Shown here: piece by piece, positions 1 to 5,854 of the stretch
Layout: each line of letters begins with the position of its first letter
Position numbering within the stretch: the stretch's first letter is position 1
Origin: Bacteroidia bacterium
GTDB lineage: Bacteria > Bacteroidota > Bacteroidia > Cytophagales > Cyclobacteriaceae
DNA length: 5,854 nucleotides
Assembly (NCBI GenBank): GCA_012031955.1
Contig: JAAURZ010000176.1
Span: 1-5,854, forward strand
Direction: 5' to 3'
Program-made: the position numbers and the translations under genes
Notes under the pieces: generated by a model
Database searches by the model: none
The model's input: only the letters and a program-made list of their open reading frames with translations
What the model was told of the DNA's origin: nothing

Positions 1-66
1 TTCTCGGGCGGGCCCCGGGTGTTCGCACTCATCGCTGCGCGGCTCGCATCGCGGGGAGGCGAACGC

Positions 67-206
67 ATGAGCGCGGCTGCTGGAGCTCACCGGGGTTAGC
101 GTGCTTCTGCGCGGGGCAATTGGTCGTTGCAGAAGTCTCGCTCAGCATCGCGCGCGGCGAGATCGTCGCGCTGCTCGGCCCGAACGGCGCCGGTAAAACG
201 ACGCTG
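67..206 (+). pseudogene. 5' fragment of an ABC-transporter ATP-binding protein (ZnuC-like), frameshifted and cut at Walker A
   Basis: Seen: an ATG at 67 follows a GGGGAGG ribosome-binding site (53-59). Reading on needs two corrections. Dropping one G of the pair at 75-76 gives MSALLELTGVSVLLRG, and dropping one G of the run 113-116 joins this to QLVVAEVSLSIARGE and then IVALLGPNGAGKTTL, whose Walker A is at 180-206. As written, the ATG frame stops at TAG 97-99. This is the standard N-terminus of an ABC ATPase: first beta strands, then the P-loop. The Q-loop, signature motif, Walker B and H-loop are all absent because the frame becomes a nucleoside kinase. The GQLVV...SLSIARGEIV pattern resembles proteobacterial ZnuC, the zinc-importer ATPase, but family assignment from about 45 residues is weak. 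An upstream frame ends at TGA 68-70, overlapping the ATG as ATGA, which would fit an operon. G+C is about 70 %, far above what follows. Confidence 0.72.
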
Positions 207-776
207 ACTGAAATGCTGAGCAAGCATTACAAATGGATACCCAATTTTGAAGATGTGGATCATAATCCATACCTCATGGATTTTTATGAGGATATGCCCC
301 GCTGGAGTTTCAATCTGCAGATATATTTTCTCAACAGTCGCTTCAAGCAGGTGGGCGAAATAAGAGCGCAAGGAAAACCTACCGTACAAGACCGCACCAT
401 CTATGAAGATGCGTACATCTTCGCCGCCAACCTGCGCAGGAGCGGCCACATCAATGAACGCGACTATCAGAGTTACCTGGATATTTTTCATTCCATGATC
501 AACTTTGTGCAGCCACCCGACTTGCTCATTTATCTGAAGGCAGACATACCAAAGCTGGTAATGCAAATAGAAAAACGTGGCCGCGATTTTGAATACGCCA
601 TGCGACTCGACTACCTGAAAAATCTCAACGAGCACTATGAGAACTGGATCGGCAACTACAAGCTCGGCAAGCTGCTGATAATCGACGTGAATGAAATCGA
701 CTTTGTAGAAAACATCGACGACTTCTCGACGATCGTAGGCAGAATCGATCTTGAACTGAACAGTCTTTTTAGCTGA
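120..776 (+). CDS. Deoxynucleoside kinase (dAK/dGK-type), native 5' end replaced by ABC ATPase sequence
   Basis: Deoxynucleoside kinases transfer the ATP gamma-phosphate to the 5'-OH of deoxynucleosides in cytoplasmic salvage. Family knowledge plus the close match to Bacteroidota enzymes suggests a purine (deoxyadenosine/deoxyguanosine) kinase. Seen, numbering from the TTG at 120: P-loop GPNGAGKTT (20-28); FEDVDHNPYL (43-52) with the probable catalytic Glu44; PRWSFNLQIYFLNSRF (60-75), the substrate-pocket helix; the DRTIYED motif (91-97) with Asp91-Arg92; and the LID segment EKRGRDFE (151-158). The stop is TGA 774-776. Only residues from about Gly23 onward (position 186) belong to the kinase. 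Residues 1-22 are ABC-transporter sequence, and the usual start (a short strand leading into GNIGAGKTT) is missing. The native protein would be about 205 residues. The TTG at 120 is only the nominal beginning of the open frame and is not a credible start for the kinase. Identity as a kinase is near certain; the exact nucleoside preference is inferred. Confidence 0.9.
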   Translation: MVVAEVSLSIARGEIVALLGPNGAGKTTLTEMLSKHYKWIPNFEDVDHNPYLMDFYEDMPRWSFNLQIYFLNSRFKQVGEIRAQGKPTVQDRTIYEDAYIFAANLRRSGHINERDYQSYLDIFHSMINFVQPPDLLIYLKADIPKLVMQIEKRGRDFEYAMRLDYLKNLNEHYENWIGNYKLGKLLIIDVNEIDFVENIDDFSTIVGRIDLELNSLFS

Positions 777-899
777 CATTCATTACCGTCAATTTCGGCA
801 GGTTATCCATAGGTGGTTGGGGTTTTTGCTCACCGGTATTTTACCGCATTTGCGATTTGGTTTTATTTTCCAACCTTGTCTTGTTAAAATACCCCATAC
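777..899. other. Intergenic gap, no confident signal
   Basis: This is a 123-base AT-richer gap between the kinase stop and the ATG at 900. I see no RNA gene, no T-tailed terminator for the kinase, and no well-spaced Bacteroidota promoter (TTTG near -33 with TAnnTTTG near -7). A tiny 5-bp hairpin, CGGTA/TACCG at 834-846, has no U-tract. The promoter of the gene at 900 presumably lies here but cannot be placed. Confidence 0.5.
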
Positions 900-1084
900 A
901 TGCTTATGAAATTGAGGATCATCACCATCCTGATGCTGTCCGTTATCACACACCTCGTGGTGGCGCAGAACGGCAAAGACAGTGTTAAGACAGACACGGT
1001 AAAAAAGAAAAACCAAAAAAGAAGAAAGACCTCCCGCTGGAAGCCGCCCGCAAGGTTGCGATCAAAAGCAGTGAGGGCACCTGG

Positions 1085-2473
1085 ATGTCGCTTGATGTGA
1101 GCCCGGACGGCAAGACCATCGTGTTCGATTTCCTGGGAGACCTTTACACGATCCCGGTCTCCGGCGGCAAGGCCACCCCTTACATGACCGGCATGGCATT
1201 CGACTCGCATCCGCGCTACAGCCCCGACGGTAAATATATTCTGTTCATCTCCGACCGCTCGGGCGGCGAAAATGTGTGGTACTATTCGCTCGACAAAAAA
1301 GATTCAACGCAAGTAACCAAGGGCAACGACAACAACTACCAGTCGGCTGAATGGACTCCCGACGGCCAATATGTAGTGGCAACCAAGGGCAGGCTCACGC
1401 TCAAGCTCCACTTATATCACAGGGACGGTGGTGGCGGTGCATCGCTCGTCAGCAAGCCCGACAATCTTAAAACCATTGAGCCGGCATTCGGATCCGACGG
1501 CCGGTACATCTGGTATGCACGGCGCAACGGCGGCTGGAACTACAATGCCATGATGCCGCAGTATCAACTTGCCGTGTACGATCGCGAGCGTGGCGAAAGT
1601 GAAACCAAAACATCGCGCTACGGCTCCGCATTCACACCTACACTTTCGCCCGACGGCAATTGGCTGGTGTATGGCTCGCGCTACAACGAACACACGGGCC
1701 TGATGGTGCGCAACCTGAAGACGGGCGAAGAGCGCTGGCTCGCTTACCCGGTGCAGCGCGACGACCAGGAGTCCATCGCGACGCTCGGCGTGCTGCCGGC
1801 CATGTCGTTTACGCCAGATAGCAAAGACCTGGTGGCGAGCTATGGCGGCAAAATATGGCGCATACCTGTGTCGGGTGGCACCGCCGTCGAAATTCCGTTT
1901 GAAGTGGATACGGAAATTGAACTTGGGCCGAAGCTCGAATTCAAATACCCCGTCTCCGACGACCCGAATTTTATAGTGACCCAAATTCGCGACCCTAAGG
2001 TTTCGCCCGATGGCAAAAAAGTAGCGTTCACAGCCCTCAACCGGCTCTACACTATGGACCTGCCCGGTGGTACACCGAAGCGGGTTACGAATACAAACTC
2101 CACTGAAGCCCAACCCTTCTGGAGCCCCGATGGTACGCAACTCGCCTGGGTAACATGGGAGGGCTACGGCGGCAACATTTATAAAATTAACTACAGTGCA
2201 AAAAAGCCGACTGTTCAGAAGCTCACATCCAAGGCGGCGATGTATACCGAGCCTGCGTGGTCGTACAAGAGCAACCGCATCGCCTTCGTGCAAGGGCCGG
2301 CACAATACTTCAAAGAGCAGGACGGGCCCGTCGGGTTTTCCGAACGCGAGCTGGCATGGATACCGGCAGATGGCGGACCGGTTACGGTGATCGACAAACA
2401 CGCGGACGCTCCGTACCGCATTTCACCAAAAAGGACGATCGCGTCTATCTCTATCACGGTGGCGACGGCCTGA
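1085..2473 (+). CDS. Propeller-containing middle segment of the frameshifted PD40/amidohydrolase gene
   Basis: The family-like frame actually runs from about 1016 to 2416. The ATG at 1085 is merely the first Met after the upstream frameshift and is not a biological start, since DLPLEAARKVAIKSSEGTW precedes it in frame. Using reconstructed numbering (M63 at 1085), at least eight PD40-type blade motifs are visible: VSPDGKTIVF (67), YSPDGKYILF (107), WTPDGQYVVA (152), FGSDGRYIWY (197), LSPDGNWLVY (249), FTPDSKDLVA (304), VSPDGKKVAF (368) and WSPDGTQLAW (408). A degenerate WSYKSNRIAF lies at 454. Such repeats form the TolB/DPP-IV-like propeller, which in related enzymes gates or scaffolds access to a catalytic domain. 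After Tyr506 (2414-2416) the frame goes wrong, so the last 19 residues up to TGA 2471-2473 are out of frame and meaningless. Confidence 0.85.
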   Translation: MSLDVSPDGKTIVFDFLGDLYTIPVSGGKATPYMTGMAFDSHPRYSPDGKYILFISDRSGGENVWYYSLDKKDSTQVTKGNDNNYQSAEWTPDGQYVVATKGRLTLKLHLYHRDGGGGASLVSKPDNLKTIEPAFGSDGRYIWYARRNGGWNYNAMMPQYQLAVYDRERGESETKTSRYGSAFTPTLSPDGNWLVYGSRYNEHTGLMVRNLKTGEERWLAYPVQRDDQESIATLGVLPAMSFTPDSKDLVASYGGKIWRIPVSGGTAVEIPFEVDTEIELGPKLEFKYPVSDDPNFIVTQIRDPKVSPDGKKVAFTALNRLYTMDLPGGTPKRVTNTNSTEAQPFWSPDGTQLAWVTWEGYGGNIYKINYSAKKPTVQKLTSKAAMYTEPAWSYKSNRIAFVQGPAQYFKEQDGPVGFSERELAWIPADGGPVTVIDKHADAPYRISPKRTIASISITVATA

Positions 2474-4311
2474 TGTCTATGCGCTGGGACGGCACCGACG
2501 AAAAGGCCATCATCAAAGTAACCGGCATTACCACCTACGGCATGTCGGCTGTGCACGAGTGCATGATGCAGGAGACGGAACAGGAGCCACAGCAACAACC
2601 GTCCAACGCCGAAGTGATATTGATGGCGCCCGAAGGCGACCTAGCGCTGGCGCAGATCAACAACGAAATCTACGTGGTTACAATCCCTATGGTGGGAGGT
2701 GAGACGCCCAAGATTTCCGTGGCGGATGTAAAGAACTCGCAGTTCCCCGCAAGGGAATTAACAGCACTCGGCGGCGAGTTTCCGTCGTGGGGATCGAATG
2801 GCAAGGTTATTTATTGGTCGCTGGGCAACGCCTTCTTCACGTACAATATTGACGATGCCAAAAGGAAGGAAGAAGAGATAAAAGCGAAGAAGGCGGAAGA
2901 GGCAAAGAAGAAGGAAGAAGAGGAGAAGAAAAAAGAAGGCGACGACAAGAAGGAAGGCGACAACAAGACCGAAGACAAGAAGGATGAGAAAAAAGAAGAT
3001 GACGGCTACAAGCCTGCCGAACTTCGCATAAAAGTCGCTGTGCCGCGCGACATTCCGAAAGGCAAGGTGCTGTTGCAAAACGCCCGCATCATTACCATGA
3101 AGGGTGACGAAGTAATTGAGTCGGGCGACATACTGATTGAAAACAACCGCATCAGGCAAGTCGGCGCAAGCGGCACGATCCAGGCCGATGCGGCCACCAA
3201 ACGCATCGACCTGAAAGGCAAAACCATTGTACCCGGCTTCGTCGATACGCACGCGCACATGTGGCCTGCGTGGGGCATTCACAAGAGCGAAGTGTGGATG
3301 TACATGGCGAACCTGGCCTACGGCGTTACCACCACACGCGATCCACAAACTGCCACCACCGATGTGCTCACCTATGGCGACATGGTGGAAGCAGGCCAGA
3401 TCGTGGGGCCGCGCATCTACTCTACCGGCCCCGGCGTCGGCTTCTGGTCATACAACTTCAAAGATGCCGACCAGGCGAAAGACGTGTTGAAGCAATACTC
3501 CGAATACTTCAATACCAAGTATATCAAAATGTACCTGGTGGGCAATCGCCAGCAGCGCCAATGGGTAATCGATGCCGCACGCGAGCAAAAACTCATGCCC
3601 ACTACCGAGGGCGGACTGAACATCAAGCTAAACATCACGCAAATAATAGACGGCTACCCGGGCCATGAGCATGCGTTTCCCATCTTCCCCCTGTATAAAG
3701 ACTTCACTGCATTTGTAGCGCAGTCCGGCACGTGCTACACACCCACCTTGCTGGTATCTTACGGCGGCCCGTTTGCCGAAAACTATTACTGGTACACCGA
3801 GAACCCGAACAAAGACGCCAAGCTGAACTTGTTCACACCCAAGTCGGAGCTCGATGGCAAGACGCGCCGCGTCGGCGGTTGGTTTATGTACGAAGAGCAT
3901 GTGTTTCCGGACCACGCAAAATTTGTTGATGAGCTGGTGCGCGCCGGCGGCCTCGCCGGTGTAGGATCGCACGGCGAAATGCAAGGCATAGGCTACCACT
4001 GGGAATTGTGGAGCATACAGTCGGGCGGCGCCTCTACGCACAACGCGCTGAAGGTGGCCACCATACTCGGCGCCCGCGCACTCGGACTCGACGGCGATGT
4101 GGGCAGCCTGGAAGCCGGCAAGCTTGCCGACCTCATCATACTCGACAAGAACCCGCTGGAGAACATCAGGAACACCAACACCATTTACCAGGTAATGAAG
4201 AACGGCCGCCTGTACAATGGCAGTTCACTCGATGAAATATACCCCGACGCTAAGAAGGCCAGCTACTCGTGGGAGCAACCCAAGCCTGTTGGATTGCCCG
4301 GCGTGAAGTAG
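2473..4311 (+). CDS. Amidohydrolase-domain segment of the frameshifted PD40/amidohydrolase gene
   Basis: Family-like sequence in this frame begins at about 2417 (PHFTKKDDRVYLYH). The ATG at 2473 is the first Met and overlaps the preceding stop as TGATG. Using reconstructed numbering, the remaining propeller strands reach about 650. A Lys/Glu linker (654-703) is followed by KVLLQNARIITMKGDEVIES, the typical start of the composite beta-sandwich of amidohydrolases, and by GKTIVPGFVDTHAH. Likely metal ligands are His785 and His787 (HAH), Lys877 (YIKMYL, candidate carboxylated Lys), and His923/His925 in GHEHAFP. Glu904 in TTEGG and His1025 in GSHGEMQGIGYHWE are further conserved-looking polar sites. 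The C-terminus closes with LGLDGDVGSLEAGKLADLII and the final sandwich strand. These motifs mark a metal-dependent hydrolase of the imidazolonepropionase/dipeptidase-like side of the superfamily. The substrate is unknown; peptidase or cyclic-amide hydrolysis are both possible. The domain is complete and ends at TAG. Confidence 0.9.
   Translation: MSMRWDGTDEKAIIKVTGITTYGMSAVHECMMQETEQEPQQQPSNAEVILMAPEGDLALAQINNEIYVVTIPMVGGETPKISVADVKNSQFPARELTALGGEFPSWGSNGKVIYWSLGNAFFTYNIDDAKRKEEEIKAKKAEEAKKKEEEEKKKEGDDKKEGDNKTEDKKDEKKEDDGYKPAELRIKVAVPRDIPKGKVLLQNARIITMKGDEVIESGDILIENNRIRQVGASGTIQADAATKRIDLKGKTIVPGFVDTHAHMWPAWGIHKSEVWMYMANLAYGVTTTRDPQTATTDVLTYGDMVEAGQIVGPRIYSTGPGVGFWSYNFKDADQAKDVLKQYSEYFNTKYIKMYLVGNRQQRQWVIDAAREQKLMPTTEGGLNIKLNITQIIDGYPGHEHAFPIFPLYKDFTAFVAQSGTCYTPTLLVSYGGPFAENYYWYTENPNKDAKLNLFTPKSELDGKTRRVGGWFMYEEHVFPDHAKFVDELVRAGGLAGVGSHGEMQGIGYHWELWSIQSGGASTHNALKVATILGARALGLDGDVGSLEAGKLADLIILDKNPLENIRNTNTIYQVMKNGRLYNGSSLDEIYPDAKKASYSWEQPKPVGLPGVK
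2857..3003 (+). repeat. Low-complexity purine-rich tract encoding a Lys/Glu/Asp linker
   Basis: About 147 bases are built from imperfect GAAGAAG/AAGAAG-type units on the + strand. They encode roughly 49 residues that are almost only Lys, Glu, Asp and Ala, for example KRKEEEIKAKKAEEAKKKEE, and then a Gly/Asn/Thr-interrupted stretch rich in KKEGD and KKDE. The tract sits between the propeller and the amidohydrolase and probably forms a charged helix or flexible spacer. Family members commonly carry a comparable charged linker at this place, with variable length. Confidence 0.75.
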
Positions 4312-4333
4312 ACCACCCAGGAGTGAACTATTG

Positions 4334-4370
4334 AAAAGTCCATGACGAGCATGTCATGGACTTTTCTTTT
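4334..4370 (+). terminator. Strong intrinsic terminator, 13-bp perfect stem
   Basis: The arm AAAAGTCCATGAC (4334-4346) pairs perfectly with GTCATGGACTTTT (4353-4365) around the 6-nt loop GAGCAT. The tail continues CTTTT to 4370, giving TTTTCTTTT after the stem. It lies 23 bases past the TAG of the amidohydrolase gene and so ends that transcript. Because the 5' arm begins with AAAA, the reverse transcript also has a short U run, so weak bidirectional activity is possible, though no gene faces it. The stem contains an ATG (4342-4344) that opens a longer version of the next frame, which argues against that ATG as a start. Confidence 0.9.
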
Positions 4371-4443
4371 AACGGCGGCCGATGCTGATGTCTGGCATGC
4401 GGGCTCACCGGCTTTGCGCTATCTTTTATTTATCTTGCCTGTG

Positions 4444-4953
4444 GTGAAACGCACCGCGGCCATCATGATCCTCAGCATCCTGCTATTCAACCTCGCGGGG
4501 TTCTACTGCTTTTTTGCCGCGCGTAAATATTCGGTGCGCCTGGAAATGAAAGCTGCGTTGCGCGAGCGAAGCGAATTGCAGTCAGTGCGACTCAGTCCAG
4601 GGGCCTTCGAGCGGCTGCATATCGAGGGCGACGAGGCGAAGGTGGGTAATTTCATGTTCGACATCGCCTTTATAGAAATAAGCAATGGCGAGATAACGCT
4701 GCATGGCTTGTACGACCACGAGGAAAGTACTTTACTGGCGTTGCTGGATGATGTGCTTGGCGCCCAATCGCAAGACGACAATTTGCCGCCGCAGGTTATT
4801 CAATTCATCGCCCTGGTGTATTTGGTGGATGAGCACGCCGTCGTGTTGGCAGACAATACCACCGCGCCAGCCACAACACCCTATCGCAGATTTTCACCGC
4901 AGGTCAGCTTCTGCAAGAGCACACCTCCGCCCCGTTACGTTGCCGCAAGCTGA
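4444..4953 (+). CDS. Small single-helix membrane protein of unknown function (Bacteroidota type)
   Basis: From the GTG at 4444 the product is 169 residues. The N-terminus VKRTAAIMILSILLFNLAGFYCFF has a basic start and one hydrophobic helix of about 20 residues. It is followed by a positively charged ARKYSVRLEMK, so the soluble part's side of the membrane is uncertain. The C-terminal region has a FMFDIAFIEISNGEITLHGL block and a DHEE segment, then Gln/Pro/Thr-rich sequence ending FCKSTPPPRYVAAS. I recall similar short Bacteroidota proteins with an N-terminal helix, a GE(I/L)xLxxLxDH-like block and a Pro-rich tail, of unknown function; I cannot verify this here. Start choice is uncertain. The frame is open back to ATG 4342 (203 residues), but that lies inside the terminator stem. 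GTG 4441 and ATG 4465 (162 residues, in the middle of the hydrophobic segment) are alternatives. A receptor gene begins 96 bases downstream on the same strand, which suggests co-transcription. Confidence 0.7.
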   Translation: MKRTAAIMILSILLFNLAGFYCFFAARKYSVRLEMKAALRERSELQSVRLSPGAFERLHIEGDEAKVGNFMFDIAFIEISNGEITLHGLYDHEESTLLALLDDVLGAQSQDDNLPPQVIQFIALVYLVDEHAVVLADNTTAPATTPYRRFSPQVSFCKSTPPPRYVAAS

Positions 4954-5049
4954 CATAGTCAATTGATCCCGAATCGCCTTTCGCCATCACGATGCGCAAG
5001 GACAGATTTCGTCGGGCGTAAATTCTTATTCTACACACAAAGCAAATAC

Positions 5050-5854
5050 ATGAAGCACTATTACCTTGTGTTGCTGGCGGTAGCGTCGCATCTATCCTTT
5101 GCGCAAACTAACGACAGCACTTACGTACATCCGCAGCAATATCTGCTGGCGGAAACTGTAGTGGCCGCCAACCGGTGGGAACAACCCATTCGCGAGGTTC
5201 CCGGACGCGTTGCAAAAGTCGGCGCGTCGCTTGTTGCCTTTCAAAATCCGCAAACCGCGGCGGACCTGCTCGCGCTGTCAAACCAGGTGTTCATACAAAA
5301 AAGCCAGCTCGGCGGTGGCAGCCCGATGATACGCGGCTTCGCCACCAACCGCGTGCTGCTGGTGGTGGATGGCGTGCGCATAAACAACGCGATTTTTAGA
5401 AGCGGCAATTTGCAAAACGTCATCTCTCTCGACGCCAACGTCATAGAGTCGTCGGAAGTCATCTTCGGTCCGGGCTCGGTCATTTACGGCAGCGACGCCA
5501 TTGGCGGTGTCATGGACTTCCACACTTTCTCCCCGCATGTGAAGCAACCCGGCAACAACATGTTCTCCGGAAATGGATTCACCCGATTCTCATCGGCCAA
5601 CAAGGAAAAGACCACCCACGTCGATTTCAATGTTGGGCTCGACAGGTGGGCCTTTCTTACGAGCGTCACGTATTCCGACTTCGGCGACTTGCGCATGGGG
5701 TCTCACGGGCCCGACGCATACCTCCGAAGAGACTACATCGAAAACGAAAACGGCGCCGACGTAGTGAAAATCAACAGCGATCCCGAAGTGCAGGTGCCGT
5801 CGGGCTACAGCCAACTGAACCTTATGCAGAAGGTCCGTTTTCAGCCGTCGGCCG
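5050..5854 (+). CDS. TonB-dependent outer-membrane receptor, N-terminal part (runs off the window)
   Basis: The frame is open from ATG 5050 to the last base, giving 268 complete codons. A signal peptide is clear (MKHYYLVLLAVASHLSFAQ, cleavage probably after Ala18). A TonB-box-like AETVV follows at 34-38, then the plug domain (about 42-160). It contains SPMIRGFATNRVLLVVDGVR (91-110), NNAIFRSGNLQNVISLD (112-128), and FGPGSVIYGSDAIGGVMDF (140-158), the hallmark end of the plug. From about 160 the alternating strands of the beta-barrel begin. There is no CarboxypepD-like domain before the plug, so this is not a SusC-type starch or peptide receptor. The plug resembles heme/hemoglobin or siderophore receptors of Bacteroidota, but the ligand is not proven. 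The receptor imports its ligand across the outer membrane using TonB-ExbBD energy. The start follows an A-rich leader (ACACAAAGCAAATAC) without a Shine-Dalgarno, as is usual in this phylum. A typical full length is 650-850 residues. Confidence 0.93.
   Translation, partial: MKHYYLVLLAVASHLSFAQTNDSTYVHPQQYLLAETVVAANRWEQPIREVPGRVAKVGASLVAFQNPQTAADLLALSNQVFIQKSQLGGGSPMIRGFATNRVLLVVDGVRINNAIFRSGNLQNVISLDANVIESSEVIFGPGSVIYGSDAIGGVMDFHTFSPHVKQPGNNMFSGNGFTRFSSANKEKTTHVDFNVGLDRWAFLTSVTYSDFGDLRMGSHGPDAYLRRDYIENENGADVVKINSDPEVQVPSGYSQLNLMQKVRFQPSA

Larger units (their letters stand above)
900..4311 (+). pseudogene. Exported PD40 beta-propeller/amidohydrolase protein, whole locus with two frameshifts
   Basis: One gene is spread over three frames. 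Restoring one base in the A-rich tract (1015-1020) and one C near 2416-2417 gives a continuous protein of about 1137 residues. It starts at ATG 900 (a second in-frame ATG is at 906) and ends at TAG 4309-4311. The N-terminus has a basic MKLR start, a hydrophobic core and LVVAQ, which looks like a Sec signal peptide cleaved after Ala. There is no lipobox Cys, so it is probably a soluble periplasmic protein. Lys-rich sequence follows (about residues 33-45). Domain order is signal peptide, TolB/PD40-like propeller (about 63-650), Lys/Glu-rich linker (654-703) and amidohydrolase (about 715-1120). This architecture is a known family in Bacteroidota and Proteobacteria and is often annotated as amidohydrolase family protein; the physiological substrate is not established from sequence. 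Both breaks are one-base losses in homopolymers, so sequencing error is likelier than true gene decay. The reading frame elsewhere is fully conserved in character. Confidence 0.85.

Noticed and set aside
96..779. A 227-codon open frame on the minus strand across the kinase gene
   Set aside because: It is antisense to an unmistakable kinase, has no recognisable motif, and has the usual look of a shadow frame.
834..846. Hairpin CGGTA-TTT-TACCG between the kinase and the next gene
   Set aside because: A 5-bp stem with no U-tract is too weak to call a terminator.
1001..1021. Canonical programmed -1 frameshift site (A AAA AAG)
   Set aside because: The heptamer is present as a string but not in the register needed relative to the incoming frame, I see no obvious downstream stem-loop, and a second unrelated frameshift in the same gene favours sequencing error.
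1412..2401. A 329-codon minus-strand frame opposite the propeller region
   Set aside because: The + strand carries repeated SPDG blades in a consistent frame; the antisense product is low-complexity in character and matches no family I know.
2758..3348. A minus-strand frame with a long Phe/Leu stretch resembling membrane helices
   Set aside because: The hydrophobic run is the antisense of the Lys/Glu linker codons (GAA/AAG read as TTC/CTT), not a real membrane protein.
4413..4438. Possible Bacteroidota promoter: TTTG at 4413, TATCTTTT at 4420 and TATCTTGC at 4431
   Set aside because: The -7-like boxes are imperfect and the spacing from the TTTG is too short for the usual about 19-20 bases; AT-rich sequence alone gives such matches by chance.
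4954..5049. Operator or metal-regulator box upstream of the receptor gene
   Set aside because: I found no convincing inverted repeat or Fur-like palindrome in this 96-base gap, only an A-rich leader before the ATG.

Overview
The window looks like a piece of a metagenomic or draft contig from a Bacteroidota bacterium, probably close to Chitinophagaceae. This is inferred from the proteins: a Bacteroidota-type deoxynucleoside kinase, a periplasmic PD40-propeller/amidohydrolase protein, a small one-helix membrane protein and a TonB-dependent receptor. All genes are on the + strand. No rRNA, tRNA, CRISPR array or insertion sequence was recognised.

Layout. Positions 1-206 are foreign in character, at about 70 % G+C over 1-180. 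They hold the 5' end of an ABC-transporter ATPase gene, ZnuC-like, with two single-base frameshifts. At the Walker A codons (186-206) the reading frame passes without a stop into a deoxynucleoside kinase gene (to 776) that lacks its own first codons; G+C falls to about 42 % over 241-360. This is a P-loop-to-P-loop chimera. A short intergenic gap (777-899) follows. Positions 900-4311 are one large gene for an exported protein of about 1137 residues: signal peptide, TolB/PD40-like beta-propeller, Lys/Glu-rich linker, metal-dependent amidohydrolase. It is broken by two apparent one-base deletions near 1015-1020 and 2416-2417. A strong intrinsic terminator (4334-4370) closes this unit. After it come a small membrane-anchored protein of unknown function (about 4444-4953) and the first 268 codons of a TonB-dependent outer-membrane receptor (5050 to the window end).

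How the genes relate. The kinase belongs to purine deoxynucleoside salvage and has no evident link to the rest. The amidohydrolase is a separate transcription unit ending at the terminator. The small membrane protein and the receptor may form one unit, but no substrate is shown by the sequence.

The most notable feature is the chimeric P-loop junction combined with four homopolymer-type frameshifts within about 2.4 kb. The simplest reading is an assembly or read chimera in under-polished sequence, not a new biological system. I found no convincing novel system here.
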